This document shows, in pieces, positions 23,708 through 33,326 of a stretch of 64,000 nucleotides of DNA. The translations under genes were made by a program, and so were the position numbers. Positions within the stretch are counted from its first letter, which is position 1, and each line of letters opens with the position of its first letter. Location: the NCBI RefSeq assembly GCF_000368965.1, contig NZ_KB849780.1, positions 62,001 through 126,000 of the forward strand, read 5' to 3'. Below the pieces are notes generated by a model. That model ran no database searches, was not told where the DNA came from, and was given only the letters and a program-made list of their open reading frames with translations. This DNA is from Acinetobacter calcoaceticus DSM 30006 = CIP 81.8 (lineage in GTDB: Bacteria > Pseudomonadota > Gammaproteobacteria > Pseudomonadales > Moraxellaceae).

Positions 23708-25201
23708 ATGAGTGCAGCAGAAATTGTTGATTGGGTAAATAGCATAATCTGGAGTAAAGGACTGATTTACCTGTGCTTAGGCGCGGGTTTATTTTTTTCT
23801 ATTTTGACTAGATTCGTTCAAGTACGCCAAATGAAAGAAATGGTAAGGTTATTAATAAAAGGAACTTCTTCTGAACAGGGGATTTCATCTTTTCAGGCGC
23901 TTGCAGTTTCATTATCTGGTCGAGTCGGTGTTGGTAACATTGCAGGTGTCGCGGCAGCAATTGGTTTTGGTGGTCCTGGTGCTGTCTTTTGGATGTGGTT
24001 AGTTGCATTTCTAGGAGCAAGTACAGCATATGTTGAATCGACATTAGGTCAAATCTATAAGGTTGAATATCAAGGGCAATACCGTGGCGGTCCAGCTTTT
24101 TATTTTGATAGGGGTTTAGGACAACGCTGGTTAGGAATCGTGTTTGCTATTGCTGCGATTATTTCTTGTGGTTTATTTTTACCAGGTATCCAAGCAAATG
24201 CTGTAGGTAAAGCTTTTACCCAGATTACAGGTGAAGGAACAATTATTTTTGGAGATATTGGATTATTTAAACTTGTTGCCCTTGCTGTAATTGTAAGTTT
24301 GCTTGCCATCATTATTTTTGGAGGAATCAAGCGGATCGCACGTTTTGCTGAGTTCGTGGTGCCATTCATGGCTGCTGGATATATTTTAATGGCTGTCATT
24401 ATTGTAATTGCCAATATCCATGAACTCCCTGGAGTAATTAAATTAATTTTTGAAGATGCTTTTTCTCCTATGGCGGGTCTTGGTGCGGCGATTGGCTGGG
24501 GAGTAAAACGTGGTGTTTATTCAAATGAAGCAGGTCAAGGAACAGGTCCTCACGCTGCGGCTGCGGCTGAAGTTCAGCATCCGGCTCAACAAGGATTTGT
24601 GCAGGCATTTTCAATTTATGTAGATACTTTATTTGTTTGTTCTGCTACAGCATTCATGATTTTAATTACGGGGATGTATAACGTACAAGGTACCTTAGAA
24701 GCAGGTCAATTTATTGTGCAAAATGTGGGAGCTACAGTTGAAATTGGTTCTCCTGCATTCACCCAAATGGCTGTAAGTACAATGTTTGGTAATTTTGGCC
24801 AAATTTTTGTGGCTTTAGCTGTTTTCTTTTTTGCTTTCACAACAATTGTTGCTTACTACTACATCGCGGAAACTAACATTACTTACCTAAGCTATATTAC
24901 AAAATCTCCATCACTATTATTTGTGGTTAAGTGCTTTATTATTTTATCTGTATCTTATGGAGTATTGAGTGCAACTGGTTATATATGGGGTATTGGTGAC
25001 ATTGGTGTAGGTTTAATGGCATGGATCAACATCGTTGGTATTATTGTGACTTATTTTATATGGAAACCTACTATTAAAGCATTGAAGGATTATGAGGCAC
25101 AGCAAAAAGCCGGAGTAACAGAATACACATTTGATCCTATTAAATTAGGAATAAAAAATGCAACATTCTGGGAAGAAAAATTGAAAAATAAGCAGAAATA
25201 A
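23708..25201 (+). CDS. Alanine/glycine:cation symporter (AGCS family)
   Basis: 497 residues from the ATG at 23708, which has AAAGG 9 nt upstream. AGCS signature sequences are present: FQALAVSLSGRVGVGNIAGV (about residues 62-81), GPGAVFWMWLVAFLGASTAY, then GWGVKRGVYSNEAGQGTGPHAAAAA. About 10-11 membrane segments. The family imports alanine or glycine with Na+ or H+. The cluster SGRVGVGNIAG that lines the binding site is intact. Single gene with its own terminator at 25241-25268. Confidence 0.93.
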   Translation: MSAAEIVDWVNSIIWSKGLIYLCLGAGLFFSILTRFVQVRQMKEMVRLLIKGTSSEQGISSFQALAVSLSGRVGVGNIAGVAAAIGFGGPGAVFWMWLVAFLGASTAYVESTLGQIYKVEYQGQYRGGPAFYFDRGLGQRWLGIVFAIAAIISCGLFLPGIQANAVGKAFTQITGEGTIIFGDIGLFKLVALAVIVSLLAIIIFGGIKRIARFAEFVVPFMAAGYILMAVIIVIANIHELPGVIKLIFEDAFSPMAGLGAAIGWGVKRGVYSNEAGQGTGPHAAAAAEVQHPAQQGFVQAFSIYVDTLFVCSATAFMILITGMYNVQGTLEAGQFIVQNVGATVEIGSPAFTQMAVSTMFGNFGQIFVALAVFFFAFTTIVAYYYIAETNITYLSYITKSPSLLFVVKCFIILSVSYGVLSATGYIWGIGDIGVGLMAWINIVGIIVTYFIWKPTIKALKDYEAQQKAGVTEYTFDPIKLGIKNATFWEEKLKNKQK

Positions 25202-25240
25202 AGTTTCAGAAATTTAGTTTATTTAGTTATTTAATTCCGG

Positions 25241-25268
25241 AAGGGTAGTCTTAGGACTACCTTTTTTT
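25241..25268 (+). terminator. Intrinsic terminator after the AGCS gene
   Basis: AAGGGTAGTC (25241-25250) pairs with GACTACCTTT (25255-25264) around TTAG, followed by a T run to 25268. Confidence 0.85.
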
Positions 25269-25512
25269 ATTTGTATGAACGAATGAACTTGTCAGACAAA
25301 AGTTGACTTAAAAGTGCGTTGTTTTGAAATGAGCTTGTGCGTATTATCAGCCATAATTGTATGTAGCTTGAAATCATCAGCAATACAGACAAAAATTGGT
25401 TAGCTGAAAAATTTTCAAAAATATACATTTAAAAGATACCTGAAAATGGTGCGATATCGTCTTTTTGATTTTAGCTAACGGACTAAAAAAATTACTGGAG
25501 TGTATTCATAGA
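25269..25512. other. Intergenic region upstream of cycA
   Basis: About 240 bases after the terminator (311 bases from the preceding stop codon) with no ORF or strong palindrome visible; presumably the cycA promoter. GGAG at 25497-25500 is the only Shine-Dalgarno-like site and lies 12 nt from the chosen start. Confidence 0.45.
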
Positions 25513-26919
25513 ATGTCGAATCAAAATCTGAGTGAGTCTCATGAACAAGGTGAGCTCCATCGTAGCCTCTCAAATCGGCATTTACAGCTGATCGCGATTG
25601 GCGGCGCAATTGGTACCGGACTATTCATGGGATCAGGCAAAACGATTAGTCTTGCAGGTCCATCGATCTTATTCATTTATTTGATCATTGGTACGATGGT
25701 GTTTTTCGTCATGCGTGCGCTTGGCGAATTACTTCTTTCAAATTTGGCTTATAAATCTTTCATTGATTTCACAACAGATTTAATCGGTCCATGGGCAGGT
25801 TATTTTGTAGGGTGGACTTATTGGTTATGTTGGATCACCATTGGTATCGCTGACCTCTCGGCAATTATCTATTACTTACAATTCTTCAATAATGGACTGC
25901 CTTTTTCGCCTGTTGAAGGGGCAATGATTAGTGTTGCCGCCATTGTATTCATTATGGGCTTGAACTTATTAACAGTTCGCTTATTTGGTGAGTTGGAGTT
26001 CTGGTTTGCACTCATTAAAATTCTAGCAATTGTTATTTTAATTGCTGTAGGTCTGTGGATGATCTTTACTGGCTTTACCTCTACTACAGGTGAAGTTGCT
26101 TCATTTACTCATCTTTGGGCCAATGGTGGTTTCTTCCCAACTGGGGTGCATGGTTTCTTAGCAGGCTTCCAGATTGCGATCTTTGCTTTCGTTGGTGTAG
26201 AGCTGGTTGGAACAACGGCTGCGGAAACTAAAGATCCTGAACGTAATTTGCCTAAAGCAATTAACTCAATTCCGATTCGTATCATTATTTTCTATGTGTT
26301 CGCATTAATTATTGTAATGTCAGTAACGCCGTGGAATCGAATTGATCCAGCCATCAGTCCATTTGTAAATTTGTTTAGTCAAGCAGGTGTTGCAGCAGCA
26401 GCAATCTTGATGAACTTAGTCGTATTGTCATCAGTGATGTCATCAATGAACAGTGGTGTCTTCTCAACAAGCCGTATGTTATTTGGTCTATCACGTGAAG
26501 ATCAGGGGCCAAAAGCTTTTGGTAAATTGAACAAACGTGCAGTACCAGCAAATGCATTGTATTTTTCTGCTGCGTGTTTATTGTTAGGTGCAGCTTTACA
26601 GTATTTTGTACCCAATACAGTTGAGGCATTTACGCTTGCAACGACACTTTCAACGATTCTGTTCATTTGCGTGTGGTTACTCATTATCTGGAGTTATATC
26701 CGTTATTACACTACGCGTCCTGAGCTGCATGCAAAATCGACATTTAAGTTACCAGGTGGTTTATTTACATGTTGGGTCACCATTATTTTCTTTATTGGCA
26801 TGATTTACGTGTTGTCTTTAGAACCAGATACGTTCAAAGCGCTTAAAGTCAGCCCAATCTGGTTTATTATTTTGCTCATTGGCTATTTCTTCTTCTATAA
26901 ACCACGCAATAAAAAATAA
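25513..26919 (+). CDS. cycA: D-serine/D-alanine/glycine transporter
   Basis: 468 residues from the ATG at 25513. Close to E. coli CycA throughout as recalled: the N-terminal NRHLQLIAIGGAIGTGLFMG, then GPWAGYFVGWTYW, FAFVGVELVGTTAAETKDPE, and SGVFSTSRMLFGL. It is a 12-segment APC-superfamily proton symporter for D-alanine, D-serine and glycine, and imports D-cycloserine. It is the second small-neutral-amino-acid importer in a row after the AGCS gene, but has a separate terminator (26941-26970) and probably its own promoter. Confidence 0.9.
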   Translation: MSNQNLSESHEQGELHRSLSNRHLQLIAIGGAIGTGLFMGSGKTISLAGPSILFIYLIIGTMVFFVMRALGELLLSNLAYKSFIDFTTDLIGPWAGYFVGWTYWLCWITIGIADLSAIIYYLQFFNNGLPFSPVEGAMISVAAIVFIMGLNLLTVRLFGELEFWFALIKILAIVILIAVGLWMIFTGFTSTTGEVASFTHLWANGGFFPTGVHGFLAGFQIAIFAFVGVELVGTTAAETKDPERNLPKAINSIPIRIIIFYVFALIIVMSVTPWNRIDPAISPFVNLFSQAGVAAAAILMNLVVLSSVMSSMNSGVFSTSRMLFGLSREDQGPKAFGKLNKRAVPANALYFSAACLLLGAALQYFVPNTVEAFTLATTLSTILFICVWLLIIWSYIRYYTTRPELHAKSTFKLPGGLFTCWVTIIFFIGMIYVLSLEPDTFKALKVSPIWFIILLIGYFFFYKPRNKK

Positions 26920-26940
26920 GCTTTTTAATGAGTGATAATC

Positions 26941-26970
26941 AAACGCTGGCTGAAAAGCTGGCGTTTTTTT
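26941..26970 (+). terminator. Intrinsic terminator after cycA
   Basis: AAACGCTGGCT (26941-26951) pairs with AGCTGGCGTTT (26956-26966), with two G-T pairs, around GAAA, followed by seven T residues. Confidence 0.85.
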
Positions 26971-27059
26971 ATCGATATTGTTTTTCCTGCTAAGTTTACT
27001 CTTTAGCCGTTTGCCTGATCACGGTATACTGCACCGAATTGTTTAAATCAGGTGCTCAG

Positions 27060-27284
27060 ATGCGTCGTGTCATTTGCCTCATCAGTTTATTGAGCAGCAG
27101 TATTTTGCTTACCGCTTGTGGTCAGTCAGGAGCATTGCAACTGCCTTCTGATCCAAATTATGACAAACGCGCAAAATACTTGCTCTATCGTAATAACGAA
27201 TCGAAACAAGCTGTACAAAAAGATGAAAAGGCTGAACAGTCAGTTGAATCATCATCAGCTCCAACCCAAACAACATCACCTTAA
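27060..27284 (+). CDS. lptM: LptM (YifL-like) lipoprotein
   Basis: 74 residues from the ATG at 27060, with AGGTG 5 nt upstream; an upstream in-frame TTG is less likely. A lipoprotein signal ends in the lipobox LTAC, and the mature N-terminus CGQSGALQLP matches the CGxxGPLxLP pattern of LptM. LptM stabilises the LptD-LptE lipopolysaccharide translocon in the outer membrane and assists LptD disulfide maturation. The rest of the protein is a short Lys/Glu/Ser-rich tail. Its place directly before lysA is the usual one in gammaproteobacteria. Confidence 0.85.
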   Translation: MRRVICLISLLSSSILLTACGQSGALQLPSDPNYDKRAKYLLYRNNESKQAVQKDEKAEQSVESSSAPTQTTSP

Positions 27285-27306
27285 GCTTTGAAATAAGGAC
27301 ACATTC

Positions 27307-28557
27307 ATGAGTTTCACCCGCATTAATGGAGTATTGCATGCAGAGCAATGTTCTCTGGAGCAGCTTGCGCAGCAATTTGGCACACCGTTGTATGTTTATT
27401 CAAAAACAGCTTTTGAAAAACATTACCTAGATATGGACCGTGCCTTTGACTTTATTGATCATCAAATCTGTTTTGCGGTGAAATCTAACTCAAATTTAGC
27501 TGTTCTTAATGTATTGGCAAAACTTGGTGCTGGTTTTGATATCGTATCAGGTGGTGAGCTTGCGCGTGTTTTAAAAGCGGGTGGAGATGCATCTAAAGTT
27601 GTTTTTTCTGGTTTAGGTAAAACCGAAGCCGATATTGAAACCTCATTAAATGTAGGCATTGCCTGCTTTAATGTAGAGTCATACGCAGAACTAGACCGTC
27701 TTCAAAAAGTCGCGGCTCGTTTAGGCAAGAAAGCTCCAATTTCTTTACGTGTAAACCCTGATGTAGATGCAAAAACACATCCTTATATTTCCACAGGTCT
27801 TAAAGAAAATAAATTTGGTATTCCAAGTGATACCGTTTATGAAACCTATCAATATGCTGCATCTTTACCCAACCTTGAGATTATTGGAATTGACTGCCAC
27901 ATCGGTTCGCAATTAACCGAGACTAAGCCATTTGTTGATGCTTTAGATCGTGTCATGGTGATGATCGATGAATTGAAAAAACTTGGCATCAATCTTAAAC
28001 ATATTGATATTGGTGGTGGTTTAGGTGTTTGTTATAAAGATGAGACGCCGCCAAGTGTTGAAGAATATGCTAACTCAATGAAACCTGCTTTAGAAAAGTT
28101 AGGTCTCAAGGTTTATATGGAGCCGGGCCGTAGCATTAGTGCAAATGCAGGTGTACTTTTAACAAAAGTTGATTTGCTTAAACCAACGAGCCACCGTAAC
28201 TTTGCCATTATTGATGCAGCAATGAACGATTTGATTCGCCCAGCTTTATATGAAGCTTGGATGGATATTCAACCTGTGGTACCAAGTTCAGATACTGAAG
28301 AAAAAACTTGGGATCTTGTTGGTGCAATCTGTGAGACAGGTGATTTTATTGGTAAAGATCGTTCATTGGCTTTAAAAGAAAATGACTTGTTGGCTGTACT
28401 CGGTGCTGGTGCTTATGGTTTTGTAATGAGCTCAAATTACAACACACGTGGACGTGCCGCTGAAGTAATGGTATCAGGCGATAAAGCTCATTTGATTCGT
28501 GAGCGTGAAACAGTTGAATCCCTTTGGGAAAAAGAACGTTTATTGCCTGAGGAGTAA
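27307..28557 (+). CDS. lysA: Diaminopimelate decarboxylase
   Basis: 416 residues, full length. The pyridoxal-phosphate lysine is K59 in CFAVKSNSN; the glycine-rich phosphate loop [10 protein letters not shown] and the C-terminal substrate motif ICETGDF are present. It converts meso-diaminopimelate to L-lysine, the last step of lysine synthesis. It is in an operon between lptM and dapF; only 5 nt separate it from dapF, so the two consecutive enzymes of the pathway are made together. Confidence 0.97.
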   Translation: MSFTRINGVLHAEQCSLEQLAQQFGTPLYVYSKTAFEKHYLDMDRAFDFIDHQICFAVKSNSNLAVLNVLAKLGAGFDIVSGGELARVLKAGGDASKVVFSGLGKTEADIETSLNVGIACFNVESYAELDRLQKVAARLGKKAPISLRVNPDVDAKTHPYISTGLKENKFGIPSDTVYETYQYAASLPNLEIIGIDCHIGSQLTETKPFVDALDRVMVMIDELKKLGINLKHIDIGGGLGVCYKDETPPSVEEYANSMKPALEKLGLKVYMEPGRSISANAGVLLTKVDLLKPTSHRNFAIIDAAMNDLIRPALYEAWMDIQPVVPSSDTEEKTWDLVGAICETGDFIGKDRSLALKENDLLAVLGAGAYGFVMSSNYNTRGRAAEVMVSGDKAHLIRERETVESLWEKERLLPEE

Positions 28558-28562
28558 ATGAA

Positions 28563-29408
28563 ATGTTGTTAGAATTTACTAAAATGCATGGCTTAGGCAA
28601 TGACTTTATGGTGGTTGATCTGATTAGCCAACGTGCTTATTTAGATACAGAAACAATTCAACGCTTAGCTGACCGTCATTTTGGTATTGGTTTTGATCAG
28701 CTTTTGATTGTTGAACCACCTGATTTACCCGAAGCAGATTTTAAATATCGTATTTTTAATGCTGATGGTTCTGAAGTTGAACAATGCGGTAACGGTGTCC
28801 GTTGTTTTGCTCGTTTTGTACATGAGCGTCATTTAACGAGCAAAACCAATATTACTGTTCAAACCAAAGCCGGTATTGTAAAGCCAGAACTTGGGCAAAA
28901 TGGTTGGGTACGCGTGAATATGGGCTACCCAAAATTTTTACCAAATGAAATTCCATTTGTTGCTGAACAACCAGAAGCTTTATATACACTTGAGTTAGCC
29001 AATGACCAAAACATTAGTATTGATGTGGTCAATATGGGCAATCCTCACGCTGTAACTATTGTTCCAGATGTACTCACAGCAGATGTTGCTGGTATTGGTC
29101 CACAAGTTGAGTCACATAAACGTTTTCCTGAGCGTGTGAATGCTGGTTTTATGCAAGTAATTGATGAAAACCATGTGCGCCTTCGTGTATTTGAACGTGG
29201 TGTAGGTGAAACACTTGCATGTGGGACAGGTGCTTGTGCTGCTGCGGTAAGTGGCATGCGCCGTGGCTTACTGGGTAATTCAGTTGAAGTTGAATTGGCT
29301 GGCGGTAAGCTACAAATTGAATGGCAAGAAGGCGATGTGGTCTGGATGACTGGTCCAACAACCCATGTATATGATGGGCGTTTGGATTTACGTTATTTTC
29401 AAGGCTAA
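28563..29408 (+). CDS. dapF: Diaminopimelate epimerase
   Basis: 281 residues. The two catalytic cysteines are in place: C75 in [10 protein letters not shown] and C220 in [10 protein letters not shown], which act as base and acid on opposite faces. It interconverts LL- and meso-diaminopimelate for lysine and peptidoglycan. The gene starts 5 nt after the lysA stop and ends at a strong terminator (29423-29455). In related genomes xerC is close behind dapF; here a two-gene cassette and a LysE-type gene lie between. Confidence 0.97.
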   Translation: MLLEFTKMHGLGNDFMVVDLISQRAYLDTETIQRLADRHFGIGFDQLLIVEPPDLPEADFKYRIFNADGSEVEQCGNGVRCFARFVHERHLTSKTNITVQTKAGIVKPELGQNGWVRVNMGYPKFLPNEIPFVAEQPEALYTLELANDQNISIDVVNMGNPHAVTIVPDVLTADVAGIGPQVESHKRFPERVNAGFMQVIDENHVRLRVFERGVGETLACGTGACAAAVSGMRRGLLGNSVEVELAGGKLQIEWQEGDVVWMTGPTTHVYDGRLDLRYFQG

Positions 29409-29422
29409 ATTAGATTTGTCTT

Positions 29423-29460
29423 AGGGGAGAGGACTTAAAATAAGGCCTTTCCCCTTTATT
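29423..29460 (+). terminator. Intrinsic terminator after dapF
   Basis: AGGGGAGAGGACTT (29423-29436) pairs with AAGGCCTTTCCCCT (29442-29455), one G-T pair and one mismatch, followed by a T-rich tail. Confidence 0.8.
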
Positions 29461-29486
29461 TTATAAGAATAAATATTGAGAGAAAA

Positions 29487-30410
29487 ATGCAAAATAGAAT
29501 TAAAGGAGCAATTTATGGATTGCTGATTGGTGATGCAGTCGGTGTACCATATGAATTTCATTCAGCTTTGCAGCTTCCACTTTACTCACATATTGATATG
29601 GTTCCACCTAAAGATTTTAGGCGAACTTATCCAGATATTCCAATTGGGACATGGTCAGATGATGGAGCTCAGGCTCTATGCTTATTAGCGTCACTATTGC
29701 ATTGTCAGAAACTCGATAGTATCGATTTTGCTAACCGTCTTCGCAATTGGTACCGTTATGGTTATATGGCGGTTGATTATCAAGTGTTTGATATTGGTGT
29801 ACAAACTGCTCAGGCGTTAAAACGTTATGAAGCTGGGGTGTCTGTAGAAGAGATAGCGAATACAGATGAACATTCGAATGGTAATGGAGCGTTGATGCGC
29901 ACATTACCTTTGACATTATGGCATAGGGGATCAGATCAGCAATTAGTTGAGTTAGCCTATCAGCAGTCCCATTTGACCCATGCTCATCTCCGATCAAAAA
30001 TTTGTTGCGCTTTATATTGCTTATGGGCAAAATATTTATTGAAAGGACAATCAGTTAATGATGCTTGGAAATCTAGTATTTCAATACTGATGCAACTTTA
30101 TAAAAATAGTGTTAATGAACAACAAGAACTCGATAATATTCTTGATTCAACACATGAGAAAAAAATATCAGGCAGTGGTTACGTAGTAGATTGTTTACAT
30201 TCAGCCCGTTTTGCTCTGCAACAAGGTAGTTATCAAGACGTCATTAAAACAGCTATTGCCTTAGGACAAGATACTGATACAACCGCTTGTGTTGCAGGAG
30301 GATTGGCAGGAATTGTGTTTGGATATGAAGGGATTCCTGAAATATGGTTACAGCAGTTAAGAGGGAAAGAAATACTTGAACCATTATTAAAACAATTAGA
30401 AGAAGCATGA
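29487..30410 (+). CDS. ADP-ribosylglycohydrolase-family protein
   Basis: 307 residues. The DraG/ARH fold is recognised by GLLIGDAVGVPYEF (11-24), WSDDGAQ (56-62), SNGNGALMR (130-138) and LGQDTDTTACVAGGLAG (259-275), which supply the two-metal site. Family enzymes remove ADP-ribose from proteins, nucleic acids or small molecules. The first metal motif reads SDDG where classical ARH and DraG proteins have (S/T)DDT, so one ligand may come from water or another residue. The gene is tightly linked (one base between stop and start) to an alpha/beta hydrolase gene. No ADP-ribosyltransferase lies in the window. Confidence 0.88.
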   Translation: MQNRIKGAIYGLLIGDAVGVPYEFHSALQLPLYSHIDMVPPKDFRRTYPDIPIGTWSDDGAQALCLLASLLHCQKLDSIDFANRLRNWYRYGYMAVDYQVFDIGVQTAQALKRYEAGVSVEEIANTDEHSNGNGALMRTLPLTLWHRGSDQQLVELAYQQSHLTHAHLRSKICCALYCLWAKYLLKGQSVNDAWKSSISILMQLYKNSVNEQQELDNILDSTHEKKISGSGYVVDCLHSARFALQQGSYQDVIKTAIALGQDTDTTACVAGGLAGIVFGYEGIPEIWLQQLRGKEILEPLLKQLEEA

Positions 30411-30411
30411 C

Positions 30412-31014
30412 ATGAATTTAATTTTCTTTCCCGGTGCGTCAGGGAGTACTACATTTTGGCATCCATTAATTGAAAAACTACCTCAGCAGTATCATACAAA
30501 AATTATTGGTTATCCGGGCTTTGGAGATACACCAGAATCTGTAGAGGTTAAAGATTTTAAAGACTTAACAAACTATGTTCTTAATCAAATTAATGATGAT
30601 TCAGTAATTATTGCTCAATCTATGGGAGGAATTTTTGCTGTTGCCGCAGCGTTGCAAAAACCTCAACTGGTTAAAGGGCTGGTTTTGATTGCAACTTCCG
30701 GTGGAATCGATCTTGAAAGATTCAATGTACGAGATTGGCGTGAAGCATATCGCCAAGCCTTTTTAAAATATCCAGATTGGTTTGTTACTACCAATATTAA
30801 CTATGAAGAATTTTTGTCAGATATAAGCGTTGAAACTTTATTAATCTGGGGCGATAACGATCCGGTGAGCCCCGTTCAGGTGGGGCAGTATTTAAATCAA
30901 AAGTTTGAAAATTCGACGTTATATGTTGTGAAAAATGGCGATCATCAGCTAGCAGAAAAACATGCCGATGAAGTTTCAGTTCAAATAGAAACCTACTTAG
31001 AAAAACTAATGTAA
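30412..31014 (+). CDS. Small alpha/beta-fold hydrolase
   Basis: 200 residues, shorter than most of the family because the lid is small. Triad candidates: S70 in AQSMGG, D148 or D150 in WGDNDP, and H178 in NGDHQL. The N-terminal FFPGASGS supplies the oxyanion loop, as in the HG motif. Cytoplasmic, no signal peptide. Its start lies one base after the ADP-ribosylglycohydrolase stop, so the two are cotranscribed and probably translationally coupled; a joint function, such as cleaving an ADP-ribosyl ester or a modified metabolite, is inference only. Confidence 0.82.
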   Translation: MNLIFFPGASGSTTFWHPLIEKLPQQYHTKIIGYPGFGDTPESVEVKDFKDLTNYVLNQINDDSVIIAQSMGGIFAVAAALQKPQLVKGLVLIATSGGIDLERFNVRDWREAYRQAFLKYPDWFVTTNINYEEFLSDISVETLLIWGDNDPVSPVQVGQYLNQKFENSTLYVVKNGDHQLAEKHADEVSVQIETYLEKLM

Positions 31015-31031
31015 GTTTTTAAGTGTTATTT

Positions 31032-31059
31032 AGCGTGCTAGGTGCCAGCACGCTTTTTT
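31032..31059. terminator. Terminator between convergent genes
   Basis: AGCGTGCT (31032-31039) and AGCACGCT (31047-31054), perfect 8-bp stem, 7-nt loop, T run 31054-31059. It lies between the alpha/beta hydrolase gene and the convergent LysE-family gene. Confidence 0.8.
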
Positions 31060-31063
31060 AGAT

Positions 31064-31687
31064 TTACTTTTTGCTCAAAGCCAATTTCAAAGCAAACAAC
31101 ACAAAAATACTGCCTGTAATACGGTCCATATATTTTACAAATTTAGGTTGCTTTAGATAACGTGACAGTGGTTGCATGGCCAAAATTAATAGAGTTGACC
31201 ATAACATTCCAATTACTACATGAATCATTACAAGCCCCATGACCCAAGTGACAGCCGATGCTTGCGGTGGAATAAATTGGGGAAGAAATGAGATATAAAA
31301 AATGCCGACTTTGGGATTAAGTAAGTTACCCAAGAAACCTTTAATAAACCAATTTTGTGAAGTAGTCATATTTGAATTACTCCCTTGCATGTCTGCAAGT
31401 TGACTACGCGGTTTTAAAATCATATTCAAACCCAGCCATGCAAGATAAGCGGCCCCCATCCATTTCAATATATTAAAAGCTAAATCAGAAGCCATGAGCA
31501 AAGCACCCAGACCGCAAGCAACCACAATTCCCCATGCAATACAGCCAAGGCTAATGCCTACTGCTGCTTGGAATGCTTTAGATTTACCTTCAAGTGTAGC
31601 AGTACGAATAATTAAAGTCGTATCTAGACCAGGGGTAAGCGTAAGTAAGGTAATTGCAAGTAGATAGGGTATGAGTATGGTGGTCAT
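31064..31687 (-). CDS. LysE/RhtB-family amino-acid exporter
   Basis: 207 residues from the ATG at 31687, the usual family length; a longer frame to 31768 adds residues unlike the family. Features: N-terminal PYLLAITLLTLTPGLDTTLI (the RhtB TPGP-like motif reads TPGLD here), GISLGCIAWG, and LNPKVGIFYISFLPQF. About six membrane segments. The family exports amino acids such as threonine, homoserine or lysine, or small metabolites. No strong ribosome-binding site is visible. It is divergent from xerC and convergent with the hydrolase cassette. Confidence 0.88.
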   Translation of the reverse strand: MTTILIPYLLAITLLTLTPGLDTTLIIRTATLEGKSKAFQAAVGISLGCIAWGIVVACGLGALLMASDLAFNILKWMGAAYLAWLGLNMILKPRSQLADMQGSNSNMTTSQNWFIKGFLGNLLNPKVGIFYISFLPQFIPPQASAVTWVMGLVMIHVVIGMLWSTLLILAMQPLSRYLKQPKFVKYMDRITGSIFVLFALKLALSKK

Positions 31688-31822
31688 GGCAGCAAGGTTT
31701 CGACAAGTACTTGAGCTAAAGTGTAATACATATATAAGGTAGTTAGTTGTTATGCTGTACGATCTCAATTTTCCTGATCAACTACTTTTTGGTACACTGA
31801 AAAAAATAAAATGAGCAAATAA

Positions 31823-32755
31823 ATGGAGAGCAATTTGGATTTTGCATTACAACTGCTCTCAATGTGGTTAAAAGAAAGAAAAATTCAGAACCAGTCTGAG
31901 CACACGATTACTGCTTATGAAAGAGATGTTAAAAGCTTTCTTGAGTTTTGTGATCTCAAACAAATTGATTTAAGAAATGTTGAAGCTTCAGATTTACGTG
32001 AATATTTGGCCCAGCGTGTTGAGCAGGACCAGTTAAGTTCAAGCAGTATGCAGCGTCATCTCACTTCCATTCGCCAGTTCATGAAATGGGCTGAACAAGG
32101 AAAATATCTAGAAATTAACCCTACAGATGATTTTAAGCTCAAACGTCAGCCTAGACCTTTGCCCGGTATGATCGACATAGAAACGGTTAATCAAATTTTA
32201 GATCAACCTATGCCTGAAAAGCCAATTGATCAGCAACTGTGGTTACGTGATAAAGCCATGTTGGAGTTACTTTACTCAAGTGGTTTGCGTCTGGCTGAGC
32301 TGCAAGGTTTAACAATTAAAGATATAGATTTTAATCGGCAACTGGTCCGTATTACAGGTAAAGGAAATAAAACCCGTATTGTACCGTTTGGAAAAAAGGC
32401 GAAAGAAAGCCTATTGAATTGGCTAAAAATTTACAAAATCTGGAAAGGCCATTTTGATCAAAATGCTTTTGTGTTTATTTCTCAAAGAGGTGGTGTGTTA
32501 ACACCGCGACAAATTGAAAAACGTGTAAAGCTCCAAGCACAAAGAGCCGGCGTGAATGTAGATTTACATCCTCATTTATTGCGGCATTGTTTTGCTAGCC
32601 ACATGTTATCAAGTAGCGGTGATTTGCGATCAGTACAAGAAATGTTAGGTCATAGCAATTTATCTACGACACAAATTTATACACATATTGATTTTGATCA
32701 TTTGGCGCAAGTTTATGATCGAGCTCATCCGAGAGCACAAAAGAATGAACACTAA
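31823..32755 (+). CDS. xerC: Tyrosine recombinase XerC
   Basis: 310 residues. The SAM-like N-terminal domain (about 5-95) is followed by a catalytic domain with all residues in place: R156 in SSGLRLAEL, K180 in TGKGNKTR, H251 and R254 in HPHLLRHCFA, H277 in MLGHSN, and nucleophile Y286 in TQIYTH. XerC acts with XerD at dif to resolve chromosome dimers and is used by Acinetobacter plasmid modules. It is the chromosomal housekeeping gene, not an island integrase: no attachment-site repeat flanks it. The next gene overlaps its end by 11 bases. Confidence 0.93.
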   Translation: MESNLDFALQLLSMWLKERKIQNQSEHTITAYERDVKSFLEFCDLKQIDLRNVEASDLREYLAQRVEQDQLSSSSMQRHLTSIRQFMKWAEQGKYLEINPTDDFKLKRQPRPLPGMIDIETVNQILDQPMPEKPIDQQLWLRDKAMLELLYSSGLRLAELQGLTIKDIDFNRQLVRITGKGNKTRIVPFGKKAKESLLNWLKIYKIWKGHFDQNAFVFISQRGGVLTPRQIEKRVKLQAQRAGVNVDLHPHLLRHCFASHMLSSSGDLRSVQEMLGHSNLSTTQIYTHIDFDHLAQVYDRAHPRAQKNEH

Positions 32756-33326
32756 AGCGCGTTTGTTTTTATCACTTGATCAAGATGCGTTTAGTCAATG
32801 TAGTATTTTCATTGAGACAATTTTGCAGGAATATCAAACTATTATTGATGCCGATTATCAAGGATACTTAAATCACTGTAAACGTGTGGCTGCATGTTGT
32901 TTAATATTAAGCCAAGATAGTCGTGAAGATACTATACGTAAAATAGCGATTGCAGTTGCCTTTCATGATATTGGGATATGGACAAGTAAAACAATTGATT
33001 ATTTAGAGCCATCCGTCAAAGTGATGTTAAGTTATCTTACTTTGCATCGGTTATTAGATTGGCAAATAGAAATAACATTGATGATTACAGAGCATCATAA
33101 ATTAACAACGACAAAGTGTTCAGAATATCCATTGGTTGAATATTTTAGACAAGCTGATTATGCAGATTTTTCTTTAGGCTTATTGCGTTCAAATATTTCA
33201 AGAAGCGAGTTTAAAAAGTTAACGAGTCAATATCCAAACGCTGGATTCCATAAAACGCTAGTTTATTTAGGATTAAAACGTTTTTTACAAAAGCCTTGGA
33301 GTCCATTACCTATGTTTAAATGGTAG
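32745..33326 (+). CDS. HD-domain protein (putative phosphohydrolase)
   Basis: 193 residues from the ATG at 32745, inside the end of xerC. HD-superfamily metal ligands appear in order: H44 in YLNHCKRV, H74-D75 in FHDIG, H117/H118 in ITEHHKL, and D138 in RQADYAD. Such proteins are phosphohydrolases or phosphodiesterases of nucleotides; there is no extra domain to suggest the substrate. The 11-base overlap with xerC implies cotranscription, but a functional link with recombination is not known to me. Confidence 0.8.
   Translation: MNTKARLFLSLDQDAFSQCSIFIETILQEYQTIIDADYQGYLNHCKRVAACCLILSQDSREDTIRKIAIAVAFHDIGIWTSKTIDYLEPSVKVMLSYLTLHRLLDWQIEITLMITEHHKLTTTKCSEYPLVEYFRQADYADFSLGLLRSNISRSEFKKLTSQYPNAGFHKTLVYLGLKRFLQKPWSPLPMFKW

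Noticed and set aside
31823..32755. xerC as integrase of a genomic island
   Set aside because: The protein has XerC features and lies close to lysA-dapF as usual; no attachment-site repeats are visible near it.
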